Shown here: positions 15,420 through 23,982 of the stretch, one piece after another | Numbering within the stretch: the first letter of the stretch is position 1 | Layout: the number at the start of each line of letters is the position of its first letter | NCBI GenBank assembly: GCA_037720595.1 | Contig: JBBJLW010000016.1 | Coordinates: forward strand, 1 to 64,000 | DNA from: Gaiellasilicea sp037720595 | GTDB lineage: Bacteria > Actinomycetota > Thermoleophilia > Gaiellales > Gaiellaceae | Direction: 5' to 3' | Length of the DNA stretch: 64,000 nucleotides | Translations under genes and position numbers: made by a program | Notes under the pieces: model-generated | Databases searched by the model: none | Told to the model about the DNA's origin: nothing | The model's input: the letters and a program-made list of their open reading frames with translations, nothing else

Positions 15420-16538
15420 TTGAGCCAACCCGCCTTCGTCCAGCTCAGCTTGGACATGGCCGCGCCGGAGGCGACCAGCGTCCCACCCCGGTCGCTCCAG
15501 CCTCGGCCGGCGACGCTCCGGAAGCGCGCTCGCTTGACGCTCGGCGACGCCGCACGGATCATGCGAGAGGCCGTGAAGGACAAGTCCTACCGGGCGACGC
15601 CCGTCGGTCTGCTCGTCGGGCGCTACCTGCGCTGGTTCCGGAACGAGTGGGGCGCGACGGCCACGACGATCCGCGACTACGAGGCGATCCTCGCGCGCAT
15701 GTCCCTCACCCTGGCTGACAAAGACCCGCTCGAGGTCACGGTCGACGACCTGCGAGACGTGATCGATCTCTGGGCCGACCGAGAGGCACGGACTCGCGCG
15801 AAGGTGACGTCTGTGGTGCGGGCATTCTGGGCTTGGGCTGAGGAACAAGATCAGGTGCCGTTCTCACCAGCCGCAAAGCTGCGGCGACCACGGGCACCGC
15901 GAAAGACGGCGCCGCTTCTGCCGCAAAGCGCCGACGCCCGACTTCTCAACGCCGCGACGACAGCGCGCGATCGCGTCGGTCTGCTCCTCCTGCTTGACCT
16001 CGGCATCCGACGAAGCGAGTTGACGGGCATCCGCCCGAATGACATCGACTTGGGCCGTCGTCAGATCACCGTCTTCGGTAAAGGCCAGAAGAGCCGCGTG
16101 ATTCCCCTCCGCGGCCGCCTGGTGCTGGAGATCGAGGCGTACCTGCTGGAGCCTCTGCCGCTGCTGGAGCGGACACCGGAGCCGGACGACTTCATCCTCT
16201 ACCCCGAGAAGCGGACGGGCGGAGGGCGGCTCCTAGCGGCGTATCCCAAGCGCCGCATGAGCGGGCCGACCGTGCACCGCTGGTGGTATCGCCACGCAGC
16301 GGCGGCGGGTCTGGTCGGCGCGGGCATGACGAGCGGCCTGAACATGCACCGCGCTCGGCACACGTTCGCCACCGACCTCCGGCGCGTCGCAGACCTCGGC
16401 GCGGCCTCGCAGGCACTCGGGCACTCCGACCTCTCGACCACGGCGTCGATCTACGGTCACTACGACCTCAGTGACCTGGAGCGCGCGATGGACGCTCTCG
16501 CCAAGGCGCGGCGGTCGAGCGAGCGCGAAGAGCCGTAG
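15420..16538 (+). CDS. Tyrosine recombinase (island integrase)
   Basis: 372 aa, XerC/D-like integrase. Core-binding SAM-like domain at about residues 60-160. Catalytic residues: Arg in LGIRRSELTGIRP, Lys in GKGQKSRVIPL, H-x-x-R in MHRARHTFATDLRR, QALGHSDLST, and Tyr in TASIYGHYD. Intact frame. Start TTG 15420; ATG 15456 would shorten the tail. Located next to the tmRNA 3' end with matching 26-bp repeats, it is almost certainly the enzyme that inserted the island into ssrA. Differs from the damaged integrase at 4460-5522 in sequence and domain order. Confidence 0.9.
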   Translation: MSQPAFVQLSLDMAAPEATSVPPRSLQPRPATLRKRARLTLGDAARIMREAVKDKSYRATPVGLLVGRYLRWFRNEWGATATTIRDYEAILARMSLTLADKDPLEVTVDDLRDVIDLWADREARTRAKVTSVVRAFWAWAEEQDQVPFSPAAKLRRPRAPRKTAPLLPQSADARLLNAATTARDRVGLLLLLDLGIRRSELTGIRPNDIDLGRRQITVFGKGQKSRVIPLRGRLVLEIEAYLLEPLPLLERTPEPDDFILYPEKRTGGGRLLAAYPKRRMSGPTVHRWWYRHAAAAGLVGAGMTSGLNMHRARHTFATDLRRVADLGAASQALGHSDLSTTASIYGHYDLSDLERAMDALAKARRSSEREEP

Positions 16539-16765
16539 TGCCGCGTTGGATCAGGCTGCGCGTTCGACCTGGAACCGGACTACACGCCGGTGACCAGCAC
16601 TTCCGACCGGGCGACGAGTTCGTCGTGTCGTACGCCGACGCCGCGACGCTTCTTCGCGACCGCGGCCGCCGCGCCTTCGACACGGTTGAGGACTACGAGA
16701 CCGACTCTGAGGAGCCGCCCGACGGAATGCTTTCAATCGGGCAGCCCTCAGAACCGCTTGGTTGA
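16538..16765 (+). CDS. Small hypothetical protein (75 aa) after the integrase
   Basis: 75 aa from GTG 16538, overlapping the integrase stop by 1 nt (TAGTG), so probably cotranslated. Sequence begins MPRWIRLRVRPGTGLHAGDQ and contains RPGDEFVVSYADAATLLRDR, a short beta-strand/loop pattern seen in small phage-like structural or KOW-like proteins, but no domain is certain. It ends 8 bp before the tmRNA attachment core, filling the space between integrase and attachment site. Function unknown. Confidence 0.5.
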   Translation: MPRWIRLRVRPGTGLHAGDQHFRPGDEFVVSYADAATLLRDRGRRAFDTVEDYETDSEEPPDGMLSIGQPSEPLG

Positions 16766-16773
16766 GCCAAAAA

Positions 16774-16799
16774 TGGAGGCGGCGGGAATCGAACCCGCG
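16774..16799. repeat. Right attachment-site repeat within tmRNA
   Basis: 26-bp direct repeat partner of 11269-11294: the T-arm and acceptor 3' half of the tmRNA gene. It retains tmRNA function here because the tRNA-like domain is complete on this side. Confidence 0.8.
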
Positions 16800-17136
16800 T
16801 CCGCGGACGCACCGGACAGAACATCTACAAGCGTAGTCTGCGCTTTGGTTTCGCCCGGCGGCCGGTTCGCAGACGACCTACCGACGGACTAGCCATCCTG
16901 CACTGTCGCGCCTCGGGCGATTGGCTCTCCCTCGGCGCCGAGCCCGAACGTTGGCGCCGCTTACCTGACCTCGGGCCGAGTCAGGAGCGGCGTCGCCAAT
17001 CCTAGTTTTACCTAGGCAGCGAGTGCGAGATCATTCTTCGCATTTGTTCGTTTCCCGGTGGATTATCGAGGCCAACCGGGGACCTCGGCTTGCAGCTCTG
17101 CCGGAGAACCGACCACGTCGAAACCAGGTCGCCCCC
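16774..17136 (-). ncRNA. ssrA: Transfer-messenger RNA (tmRNA)
   Basis: 363 nt on the minus strand. The 5' end GGGGGCGACCTGG pairs through seven positions with the 3' end CGCCTCC-A, and the T-arm GCGGG-TTCGATT-CCCGC precedes the acceptor. CCA is not encoded. The mRNA-like part holds the tag frame GCG AAG AAT GAT CTC GCA CTC GCT GCC TAG (17041-17012), giving AKNDLALAA, close to the usual A(N/K)-x-LALAA degradation tag. SmpB is encoded 27 bp upstream. It rescues stalled ribosomes. It is also the insertion site of the island on its 3' side. Confidence 0.95.
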
Positions 17137-17163
17137 GTATGTGTGTTCGTTCGAGTGTAGCCG

Positions 17164-17628
17164 TCAGCGGCGCGCCTTGAGCGCTCGCTCCATCTGCCGC
17201 TTCGCGTCCTTCGTGGCGAGATCGCGACGTTTGTCGAGCCGCTCCTTGCCGCGAGCGACCGCGAGCTCGAGCTTCACCTTGCCGTCCTTGAAGTAGAGAC
17301 GCGTCGGAACGAGGGTCAGACCCTTCTCGCGCACCTTGGCGTGCAGCGTCGAGATCTCGTGTCGCTTGAGCAGTAGCTTACGATCGCGCGTCGGCTCGTG
17401 ATTCGCGCTGTTGCCCTGTCGGTACTCGGCGATCTCGGCCCCGATCAGCCAGACCTCGAGCCCGCGCACGTCCGCGTACGCCTGCCCGAGCGTGACTCGA
17501 CCCTCACGCAGCGACTTGACCTCGGTGCCGGTCAGGACGATCCCGGCCTCGTAGCGCTCGAGCAGCTCGTAATCGTGTCGCGCACGGCGATTTTCAGCGA
17601 TCTGCTTGGTTCCCGTTGCCCTGGCCAT
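17164..17628 (-). CDS. smpB: SsrA-binding protein SmpB
   Basis: 154 aa from ATG 17628 (MARATGTKQIAENRRARHDY). Typical SmpB motifs: YEAGIVLTGTEVKSLREGRV, then LIGAEIAEYRQGN, LHAKVREKGLTLVP, LYFKDGKVKLELAVARGK and the basic C-terminal tail RRDLATKDAKRQMERALKARR. It delivers tmRNA to stalled ribosomes. The adjacent ssrA gene downstream matches the usual order. Upstream in-frame residues before 17628 look non-conserved. It is read away from the SemiSWEET gene, which starts 28 bp upstream on the other strand. Confidence 0.95.
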   Translation of the reverse strand: MARATGTKQIAENRRARHDYELLERYEAGIVLTGTEVKSLREGRVTLGQAYADVRGLEVWLIGAEIAEYRQGNSANHEPTRDRKLLLKRHEISTLHAKVREKGLTLVPTRLYFKDGKVKLELAVARGKERLDKRRDLATKDAKRQMERALKARR

Positions 17629-17656
17629 TCGGAGGATTGTAGGTAGCGTCAGACGC

Positions 17657-17932
17657 GTGACCGCCGAGACCGCGCTCGCCTTCATCGCGTCCTCATACGG
17701 GATCCTGATGGCGATCTCGCCGCTCCTTCAGATCCGCGCGATCCTGCGGCACCAGAGCTCCCACGGCGTCTCGATTGCCTACCAATGCGTGTTGCTCGTC
17801 GGCTTCGCGCTCTGGTTCTCCTACGGAATCGCCAGCGACAACTGGGCGATCATCGTTCCGAACGTCGTCGCGATGGTCGTCTCGGCACTGACGATCGGCG
17901 TCACGCGCCACTATCGCGTGCCGGTTCTCTAG
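17657..17932 (+). CDS. SemiSWEET/PQ-loop sugar transporter
   Basis: 91 aa with three membrane helices: LAFIASSYGILMAISPLLQI, YQCVLLVGFALWFSYGIASD and NWAIIVPNVVAMVVSALTIG. This is the triple-helix bundle of MtN3/saliva (SemiSWEET) proteins, with the conserved Pro after helix 1 (SPLLQI) and Asn-Val in helix 3. SemiSWEETs dimerise to move sugars down gradient. Start is GTG 17657; a TTG at 17606 would extend it through the smpB start. No Shine-Dalgarno is visible, so translation may be leaderless. Convergent 4-bp overlap with the helicase gene. Confidence 0.85.
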   Translation: MTAETALAFIASSYGILMAISPLLQIRAILRHQSSHGVSIAYQCVLLVGFALWFSYGIASDNWAIIVPNVVAMVVSALTIGVTRHYRVPVL

Positions 17933-19566
17933 CGACGACCCGCGAAGCAGCGATCGCAGAGAGGGAACCACGGCGCGCAGCTCTGGCCGCACGATCGGCA
18001 GCGGCCGACGGTCGGCGAGCGCACCTCGTCTGCGAGCCGCGCGCTGACTCGGTCGGAAGCCGCCTGCTCGAGGGTCGCCGCCTTCTCGATCGTGACCCCG
18101 CCCACGTCCGGGTACTGGAGCGCAAACCAGCGCAGGATGCTGGCGGTCCGCGCCGCTTGCTCGGCGTCCTCGAGCGAGGAGTCGCGCAGGCGGCTCGCGT
18201 CAAGCAGGTACGCGAGGATCGGCCGCTGCGCGCGGTCGCCCGCGACAGCGAGCGCGAGCGTTGCGAGCAGCTCGAGGTTGTCGTCATCGACGGGAGCGTT
18301 GACGAGCTTCCACGTCTGCTCGAGCGCGAGCTTGCGCCCCCGCTCCCGCAGCCGTCGCTGCACTGTGTCGAGCCGGTTCAGAAGCGGGCCGATCGACTCG
18401 ACCGAGAGCCAACCCTCGGTTGCCCACTGACGCAAGGCAGCGGTGTGCCAGGCGCGGAGCGCAGCCGCGAGCTGCGCCGGATTCTCGATCGGCAGGTCCT
18501 CGAGGCGCGGCCTGATTCGCGCGGTATCGACGACGCGGTAGCCGAAGTGGCCACCCGGGAGCTCGATGTGCGGCACGAGCGCCGACTCGACGATCTCCGC
18601 CTCGGCCTGAGCCCAGACGATCCCGGTCAGCACCCCCACGTGACCGCGCTCGACCAGCCCGAAGCGGCCGGCTCTGCCCGCGATCTGGGCGATCTCCCAG
18701 GGGTGGAGATCGCGCCGCTCGACGCCGTCGAACTTCGTCGTCTCGGCGAAGAGCAGCGTTTCGCAGGGCAGGTTGACGCCGTGCCCGAGCACGTCCGTGG
18801 AGGCGCAGAAATCGGCCTGCCCGTTCAGGAATCGGTCGATCTCGACGCGGCGCGAGGCGAGCGGCATCGCGCCGTAGAGAACGGCCACCCGGCCGGCGTG
18901 GCGGCGGTTCAGCTCGCCCGCGAGCGCGAGGACGGCGCGGCGACTGAACGCGACGACGACAGTGCCCGGCCGGAGAGCGTTGAACGCGACCTCGCCGGTC
19001 CAGTCGAGCGGCGCCTTGCGCTCGAAGAAGCGGATCTCTGCCTCCGGAAAGGCGTTCTGGACGAGCGGCAGAGCCTCGACCGCGCCGAGCAGAAGAATGT
19101 GCCGGTACTCGCCGGCGAGCAGGAGTCGGGTCCACGCCGAGCCGCGCTCCTCGTCCTCCGCCCACTGGATCTCGTCGAGTACGAGCACCTCGCCGCGCAG
19201 CGGGGCCATTTCGGCGGTGCAGCAGATGATCGGCGCATCCTCGTTGACGCGTTCTTCGCCCGTGACCAGGCCGACACGCTCGGCGCCGAGCTGCGCAGAG
19301 AGCTTCCGGTGCGCCTCTTGAGCGAGCATCCGCAGCGGCGCGGCGAAGACGCCGCGACCGGACTCGGCGAGGAACTCGAGCGCGGAATGGGTCTTCCCGG
19401 AGTTCGTCGGGCCGAGATGCGCGACGACGCTCTCGGGCTGGGAGCCGCGGGTCGGGAGCCGGATCTCCGGCTCGGTCAGGTGCGTCGGGCGATGCTGCCT
19501 GGCCTTGCGCGTCGCGCGGCTCGGCCGCTTCTGGCGGCCGCCGCGGTGTTCCCGTCTCGCCGCCAT
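17929..19566 (-). CDS. SUV3-like superfamily 2 RNA helicase
   Basis: 545 aa. Walker A GPTNSGKTHSAL near residue 53, APLRMLAQEA, TGEERVNEDA, CTAEM, and motif II DEIQWAEDEERG: the SUV3 pattern of the mitochondrial degradosome helicase, where DEIQ replaces DEAD. Motif VI QIAGRAGRFG and a C-terminal zinc ribbon (CRSCGQSC then CDRC) follow. It presumably unwinds RNA in decay or processing. Placed between ftsX and SemiSWEET, it is not part of the usual prfB-ftsEX-smpB cluster. ATG 19566 is chosen; a GTG three codons earlier is possible. The basic N-terminal tail is unusual. Confidence 0.85.
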   Translation of the reverse strand: MAARREHRGGRQKRPSRATRKARQHRPTHLTEPEIRLPTRGSQPESVVAHLGPTNSGKTHSALEFLAESGRGVFAAPLRMLAQEAHRKLSAQLGAERVGLVTGEERVNEDAPIICCTAEMAPLRGEVLVLDEIQWAEDEERGSAWTRLLLAGEYRHILLLGAVEALPLVQNAFPEAEIRFFERKAPLDWTGEVAFNALRPGTVVVAFSRRAVLALAGELNRRHAGRVAVLYGAMPLASRRVEIDRFLNGQADFCASTDVLGHGVNLPCETLLFAETTKFDGVERRDLHPWEIAQIAGRAGRFGLVERGHVGVLTGIVWAQAEAEIVESALVPHIELPGGHFGYRVVDTARIRPRLEDLPIENPAQLAAALRAWHTAALRQWATEGWLSVESIGPLLNRLDTVQRRLRERGRKLALEQTWKLVNAPVDDDNLELLATLALAVAGDRAQRPILAYLLDASRLRDSSLEDAEQAARTASILRWFALQYPDVGGVTIEKAATLEQAASDRVSARLADEVRSPTVGRCRSCGQSCAPWFPLCDRCFAGRR

Positions 19567-19585
19567 GGCGTCCACGGTAGCGGCG

Positions 19586-20449
19586 CTAGACGTCGAGGAA
19601 GCGCCTGAGCGTGATCCCGGACGCGAGTGCGCCGAGGCCGAGGCCGAGGCCGAGGACGATCAGCCCGACGAGCGAGAACTGGAGCGCGTTCACGTTGTCC
19701 TCGTTTGTGATCTGGGGGATCCGCGCGATCAGAAGCACCTTTCCGAGCCACAGCAACAAGACGGCCCCGAGGGCGCCGGCGAGGCCGCAAAGCAGTCCTT
19801 CGAGCATGAAGGGCCCGCGCACGAACCAGTTCGTCGCGCCGACGAGCTTCATCACCTCGACCTCTCGGCGACGGGAGAAGATCGAGAGCCGGATCGTGTT
19901 CGCGATCAACATTGCCGACGCGATCAACAAGATCAGCACAGCCACTCGCACGGCCCATTCGATCACGTCGAGATAGCCGAGCACCTGCTCGGTTCGCTGC
20001 TTCCCATAGGTGACCTTGTCGACGCCCGAAGGAAGCGGCGACAAAGACGCGGTGATCCCCTTGAGTTGATCTGCGTCGAACGGCGTGACCTTATGAGCCG
20101 GAGGAAGCGGGTTGGCCGACAGGTTCGCCGTCGCCTCGGGGAGGCGCTGTCGCATGATTCTCAGCGCCTCCGCTCTGGACACGAACTCGATGTTCTTCAC
20201 CCGCGGATCAGCGTCGAGCTGGGCGCGGACGGCGTTGATCCGCCCCGGCGCGACATCGGTGTCGTAGTACACATTGATGACGAGCCTGTTCTGCACGTTC
20301 TGAGACCACGAGGACAGCCACGTACTGAGCGAGATGGAAAGTCCGAGCAGGAACATCCCGATCAGAACAGTCATCGACGCCGCGACGGTTGTCGAGATGT
20401 TTGCCCCCAAAGAGCGGAGCGACTCGCTGAAGATGAGCCGTAGCCTCAT
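19586..20449 (-). CDS. ftsX: Cell division protein FtsX
   Basis: 287 aa, four membrane helices with a large extracytoplasmic loop between helices 1 and 2 (TWLSSWSQNVQNRLVINVYY region). Ends with three helices, including SIFSRRREVEVMKLVGATNW, the typical FtsX/MacB permease loop. Partners FtsE (4-bp overlap) to form the ABC-type complex that activates peptidoglycan hydrolases at the division septum. The order prfB-ftsE-ftsX is preserved. Confidence 0.93.
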   Translation of the reverse strand: MRLRLIFSESLRSLGANISTTVAASMTVLIGMFLLGLSISLSTWLSSWSQNVQNRLVINVYYDTDVAPGRINAVRAQLDADPRVKNIEFVSRAEALRIMRQRLPEATANLSANPLPPAHKVTPFDADQLKGITASLSPLPSGVDKVTYGKQRTEQVLGYLDVIEWAVRVAVLILLIASAMLIANTIRLSIFSRRREVEVMKLVGATNWFVRGPFMLEGLLCGLAGALGAVLLLWLGKVLLIARIPQITNEDNVNALQFSLVGLIVLGLGLGLGALASGITLRRFLDV

Positions 20450-21348
20450 TCGGAGGCATACCCTCCGCGGCGCTCGTCGCGAGCAAGTCGCCCGTCCTCG
20501 AGCGCGATCACGCGCTTGCGCATCTTGTCGACCATCTCGCGATCGTGGGTGACCATCAGGATCGTCGTGCCGGCGCGATTGATGCGATAGAGCAACTGCA
20601 TGATCCCGACGGACGTGTCCGGGTCGAGGTTTCCCGTCGGCTCGTCGCAGATCAGGAGCGGCGGGTGATTGACGACGGCACGCGCGATCGAGACGCGCTG
20701 CTGCTCGCCGCCGGAGAGCTCGTCGGGCAGCGATCCGGTCTTGTCGGAGAGGCCGACCAGGGAGAGCACCTCGGGGACGTTGCGGCGGATGCTCGCCTTG
20801 CTCTCGCCCTGCACCTTCAGGGCGTAGGCGATGTTCTCGCCCGCCGTACGGTTCGGCAGCAGCTTGAAGTCCTGGAAGACGCAGCCGACATTGCGACGCA
20901 GGAGCGGTACCCGTGAGCGCTTGAGCCGGGTGAGGTCACGGCCGCCCACGACGACGCGGCCCGAAGTCGGCTCCATCTCCTTCAGCAGCAGGCGGATCAT
21001 CGTCGACTTGCCCGACCCCGACGCGCCGACGACGAAGACGAACTCGCCCTTGTCGATCGTGAAGGAGACGTCGTTCAGGGCCACGACGTTCGGCTCGTAG
21101 ATCTTCGTCACGCGCTCGAAGACGATCATCGTCCCCGATCCCGGGTCGAGCGGAGCGACCTGCCCGTCGCCCTCGACCGGGTCGACGAGCGCGGAGACGC
21201 CGTTCTTGCCGGATACGCCGTTGGCGGCCGCGCTCTCGCCGGAGGGAACTACCTGGGTGTGGACGTCGGGTTCCTGCACCGGATTCGAAGAGGAAGCCCC
21301 CGCACTGCCGCTCGAGTGGTGGCGAGGCGCTCCGGTCTCTGGAGCCAT
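20446..21348 (-). CDS. ftsE: Cell division ATP-binding protein FtsE, with N-terminal extension
   Basis: 300 aa as drawn. Residues about 74-300 are FtsE: Walker A GASGSGKST, Q-loop, signature LSGGEQQR, Walker B LLICDEPTGNLD, H-loop THDRE. The first 73 residues are Ser/Gly/Pro-rich and low complexity. The alternative start ATG 21129 (MIVFERVTKIYEP) gives the normal 227-aa protein but leaves a 240-nt gap after prfB, whereas 21348 starts 21 nt after it. Neither has a strong Shine-Dalgarno. Overlaps ftsX by 4 nt. Confidence 0.88.
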   Translation of the reverse strand: MAPETGAPRHHSSGSAGASSSNPVQEPDVHTQVVPSGESAAANGVSGKNGVSALVDPVEGDGQVAPLDPGSGTMIVFERVTKIYEPNVVALNDVSFTIDKGEFVFVVGASGSGKSTMIRLLLKEMEPTSGRVVVGGRDLTRLKRSRVPLLRRNVGCVFQDFKLLPNRTAGENIAYALKVQGESKASIRRNVPEVLSLVGLSDKTGSLPDELSGGEQQRVSIARAVVNHPPLLICDEPTGNLDPDTSVGIMQLLYRINRAGTTILMVTHDREMVDKMRKRVIALEDGRLARDERRGGYASE

Positions 21349-21369
21349 CAGTCTAGCCGACGCTTCGGG

Positions 21370-22474
21370 CTAGACCACTCGCCCGGTCGCCTTCGCCAGG
21401 AGATAGGCGTGGACGAAGCCGTCGAGATTCCCGTCGAGAACCCCCTGCGTATTGCCCACTTCGAAGTCGGTTCGATGATCCTTGACGAGCTGGTAGGGAT
21501 GGAGCACATAGCTGCGGATTTGACTCCCGAAGCCGATGTCCTGCGCAGCGCCGCGCTCCTTCGCGAGCTCCGCTTCGCGCTCCTCCTCCTGCAACTCGAC
21601 GAGGCGCGACTTGAGGATCCGCAGCGCCGTCTGCTTGTTCGAGGTCTGGGAGCGCTCGTTCTGGCACTGCACGACGATCCCCGACGGGATGTGCGTGATC
21701 CGCACGGCCGAGTCGGTCTTGTTCACGTGCTGCCCACCGGCACCTGAGGCACGGTAGGTGTCGATCCGGAGGTCGGTCTCGTCGATCTCGACCTCGCTCT
21801 CGTCCGCCAGGAGCGGCGCGACGACGACCTGCGAGAACGCCGTATGGCGGCGGTGCGCGCTGTCGAACGGCGACTGCCGCACGAGCCGGTGGACGCCGCG
21901 CTCGGCCTTCATGATCCCGTAGGCGTTCTCGCCCTTGACGGTGAAGGTGGCCGACTTGAGCCCCGCCTCCTCACCCGGGCTCGCCTCGATCAGCTCGGCC
22001 TGGAAGCCGCGGTCGTCGGCCCAGCGCAGATACATGCGCAGCATCATCTCGGCCCAGTCCTGGGCGTCGGTTCCACCGGTGCCGGAGTGGATCGAGGCGA
22101 CCGCGTCGCCGCTGTCGTACTCCCCGGTGAAGAGCGCGTCCTCTTGCAGCCGGGCGAGCTCGCCGCGCAAGGGCTGGAGCTGCGCCTCGATCTCGTCGCC
22201 GAGGTCGGGGTCCATCGCGAGCAACTCAGCGGCGTCGTCGTGCTCGCGTTGGAGGCGCTCGTAGCGCTCGAGGCGCTTGGTGAGACGGGAATGCTCGGTC
22301 GAGACGCGGGCTGCGTGGCTCTGGTCGTCCCAGAAGCCGGGCTGGCCTAGCTCCTCCTCGAGCGCGGTTATGCGGACAGAGACGGCATCCGGGTCAAAGG
22401 TAATCACGAACCCAGGCGAGCTGGGCTCTGATCTCCTCGAGCTGCTGGTCGAGTGGAATCGCGGTCTCGGACAC
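21370..22474 (-). CDS. prfB: Peptide chain release factor 2 (programmed +1 frameshift)
   Basis: RF2, 367 aa after frameshift. Zero-frame start GTG 22474: 26 codons ending WVRDYL, then TGA (22396-22394). The slippery CTT-TGA-C site lets ribosomes slip +1 and resume in the frame FDPDAVSVR, which runs to 21370. The full-length protein has the SPF codon-recognition tripeptide (RQSPFDSAHRR) and the GGQ motif (SGAGGQHVNKTDS). RF2 thereby autoregulates: it reads TGA. The internal stimulatory AGGGGG-like site of E. coli is weak or absent (only TGGGTT). Confidence 0.93.
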
Positions 22475-22548
22475 GGCGTGATGGTAGCGACCGAGCGGAT
22501 CGCTTCGACGTGATCGGGCTTGAGCCCGGGCCGCGGCTGGTCGAAGGA

Positions 22549-23675
22549 CTACGCGAGAGTCAGCGTGCCGTTCGCATCACCGGCGCGCATCATGCGGAGA
22601 GCCTGTTCAGCACGGTTCTCGAGCGAGGCCGGCGTATCGTCCGGACGCAGCTCGGCGAACGCGCCTGTGCAGGCGAGCGTTGCGCCTGCCCTCGCCGCGA
22701 GCTCGTCCAGCGACGTCCGGAGCTCGGCGACTGCGGTCCGCGCCGCCTCAGCGGACTGCCCGTCCGTCAGGACGAGACCGAGTTCGCCGCCGCCGAGTCG
22801 GCAGGGCTCACCGGAGCCGGGAAGCAACGCGCGCAGTCGGTCTGCGATCTGCGCCAGCAGGATGTCGGCCGCGGCTGCTCCACTGCGCTCGCCGAGTCCC
22901 CCCAGCCCGAGCACGCTCACGACGAGGAGGCCGAGGACGCCGCCGTTTCGCTGAGCCTGATCGACCTCGTCCGCGAGCCGGCCGTCGAAATACCGCCGGT
23001 CGAGGAGACCCGTGCCCGCGTCCCGAACGGAGAGTGCGGCGATCGCATCGAACCGAAGCGCGGTCTCGAGCGAGCCTGCGGCGACTCCGACAATCCGGGT
23101 CAGCTCGAGAAGTCGGACGTCGGCCTCCTGCTCGAGATCCGTGCGCCAGATGGCCGAGATGTTCCCGCCGCATCGCCGTCCGCATCCTGCAGCGGGACGA
23201 GCAGGACTGTACGGATGTCGTCCGCCGACTCGCGAACGTACCGGGTGATGATCTCCGACTCGTTGCCGGCCGCGAGCATCGCTTCGAGCCACTCCAGCTC
23301 GTACGGCGTGAGCCCGCGTGATTCGACGAGGGGAGGCTCGGGCTCCGAACGGTGAATCGCGATCGCGGCTGCGTCGGGAGCACACGATCGCATCACGGCG
23401 TCGAGCAGCCGTGACGTGAGCTCTGGGAGGTCGACTGTCCCCCCGAACCAAGCCTCCTCGCGCAGGCGTCTGAGCTCCTCCGCCTCGTCGTCGGCCGTCG
23501 TGTCGTCCGACGGCACCGCGGCGACTTGTGCGACCCGCGCGGGAGATCGCAGCCACAGTGCAAGTGAAAGGAGCGCGAGCAAGGCTGACCCGGAAGCCGC
23601 TCCAACCGCCACGAGCCAGAGCGTCACCGATGAGTTCCACCGAAAGCCATCAGGGGGTGTGGTCTCGCACGACAC
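22549..23675 (-). pseudogene. Membrane GAF-like + degenerate GGDEF protein, frame broken
   Basis: Frame 1 (GTG 23675 to about 23165) encodes a membrane helix (LWLVAVGAASGSALLALLSL) and a GAF-like sensor region (SCAPDAAAIAIHRSEPE). Frame 2 continues from NISAIWRTDLEQEADVRLLE into a GGDEF-type domain to 22549. The signature is degenerate: CRLGGGELGLVL, GGGEL for GGDEF. One extra G at the GGG run (23164-23166) would rejoin the halves into 375 aa. So either a frameshift mutant or a homopolymer error. With GGGEL, enzymatic c-di-GMP synthesis is unlikely in any case. Confidence 0.7.
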
Positions 23676-23982
23676 AGCGGCGCAGGCTCAGAGCTGTACG
23701 GGCTTAGAGGCGGAACGGGGAGAAGTCGTAGCGGCGACGCCACGGACGAGAGCAGGTCGACACCGGACGGCGAAAGTTGCGGTCGGTGTCGTGCTTGTCT
23801 GCGTGCTCGCTTCGCGGCGCGCACGTGACCACGCAACGACGATCCTCCAGCGCGCCTGGGAGCAGTCGCTCGAGGCCGCTCGCGCCGTTCTCTGCACGGA
23901 AGGCCGAGGAGCAGCCGTCGCCGAGCCATTCGAAGGTCACGACGATCCAATCTTCGCGGAGTCGATCGATCTCATCGCGACA

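Larger units (their letters stand above)
11269..16799. mobile_element. Genomic island integrated at the tmRNA (ssrA) 3' end
   Basis: A 5.5-kb segment bounded by the 26-bp direct repeats 11269-11294 and 16774-16799. The right repeat is part of the intact tmRNA gene. A tyrosine recombinase (15420-16538) lies about 235 bp from the tmRNA end, the classic position for islands that use ssrA as attB. Cargo: a minus-strand operon with two nuclease-like proteins, an XRE/nucleotidyltransferase pair, and a small gene after the integrase. No conjugation or capsid genes are visible, so it is probably a mobilisable or satellite cargo island. Confidence 0.78.

Noticed and set aside
23416..23982. Upstream extension of the RskA-like gene
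   Set aside because: The frame stays open but is antisense to the GGDEF gene and Ser/Arg-rich; not coding-like.
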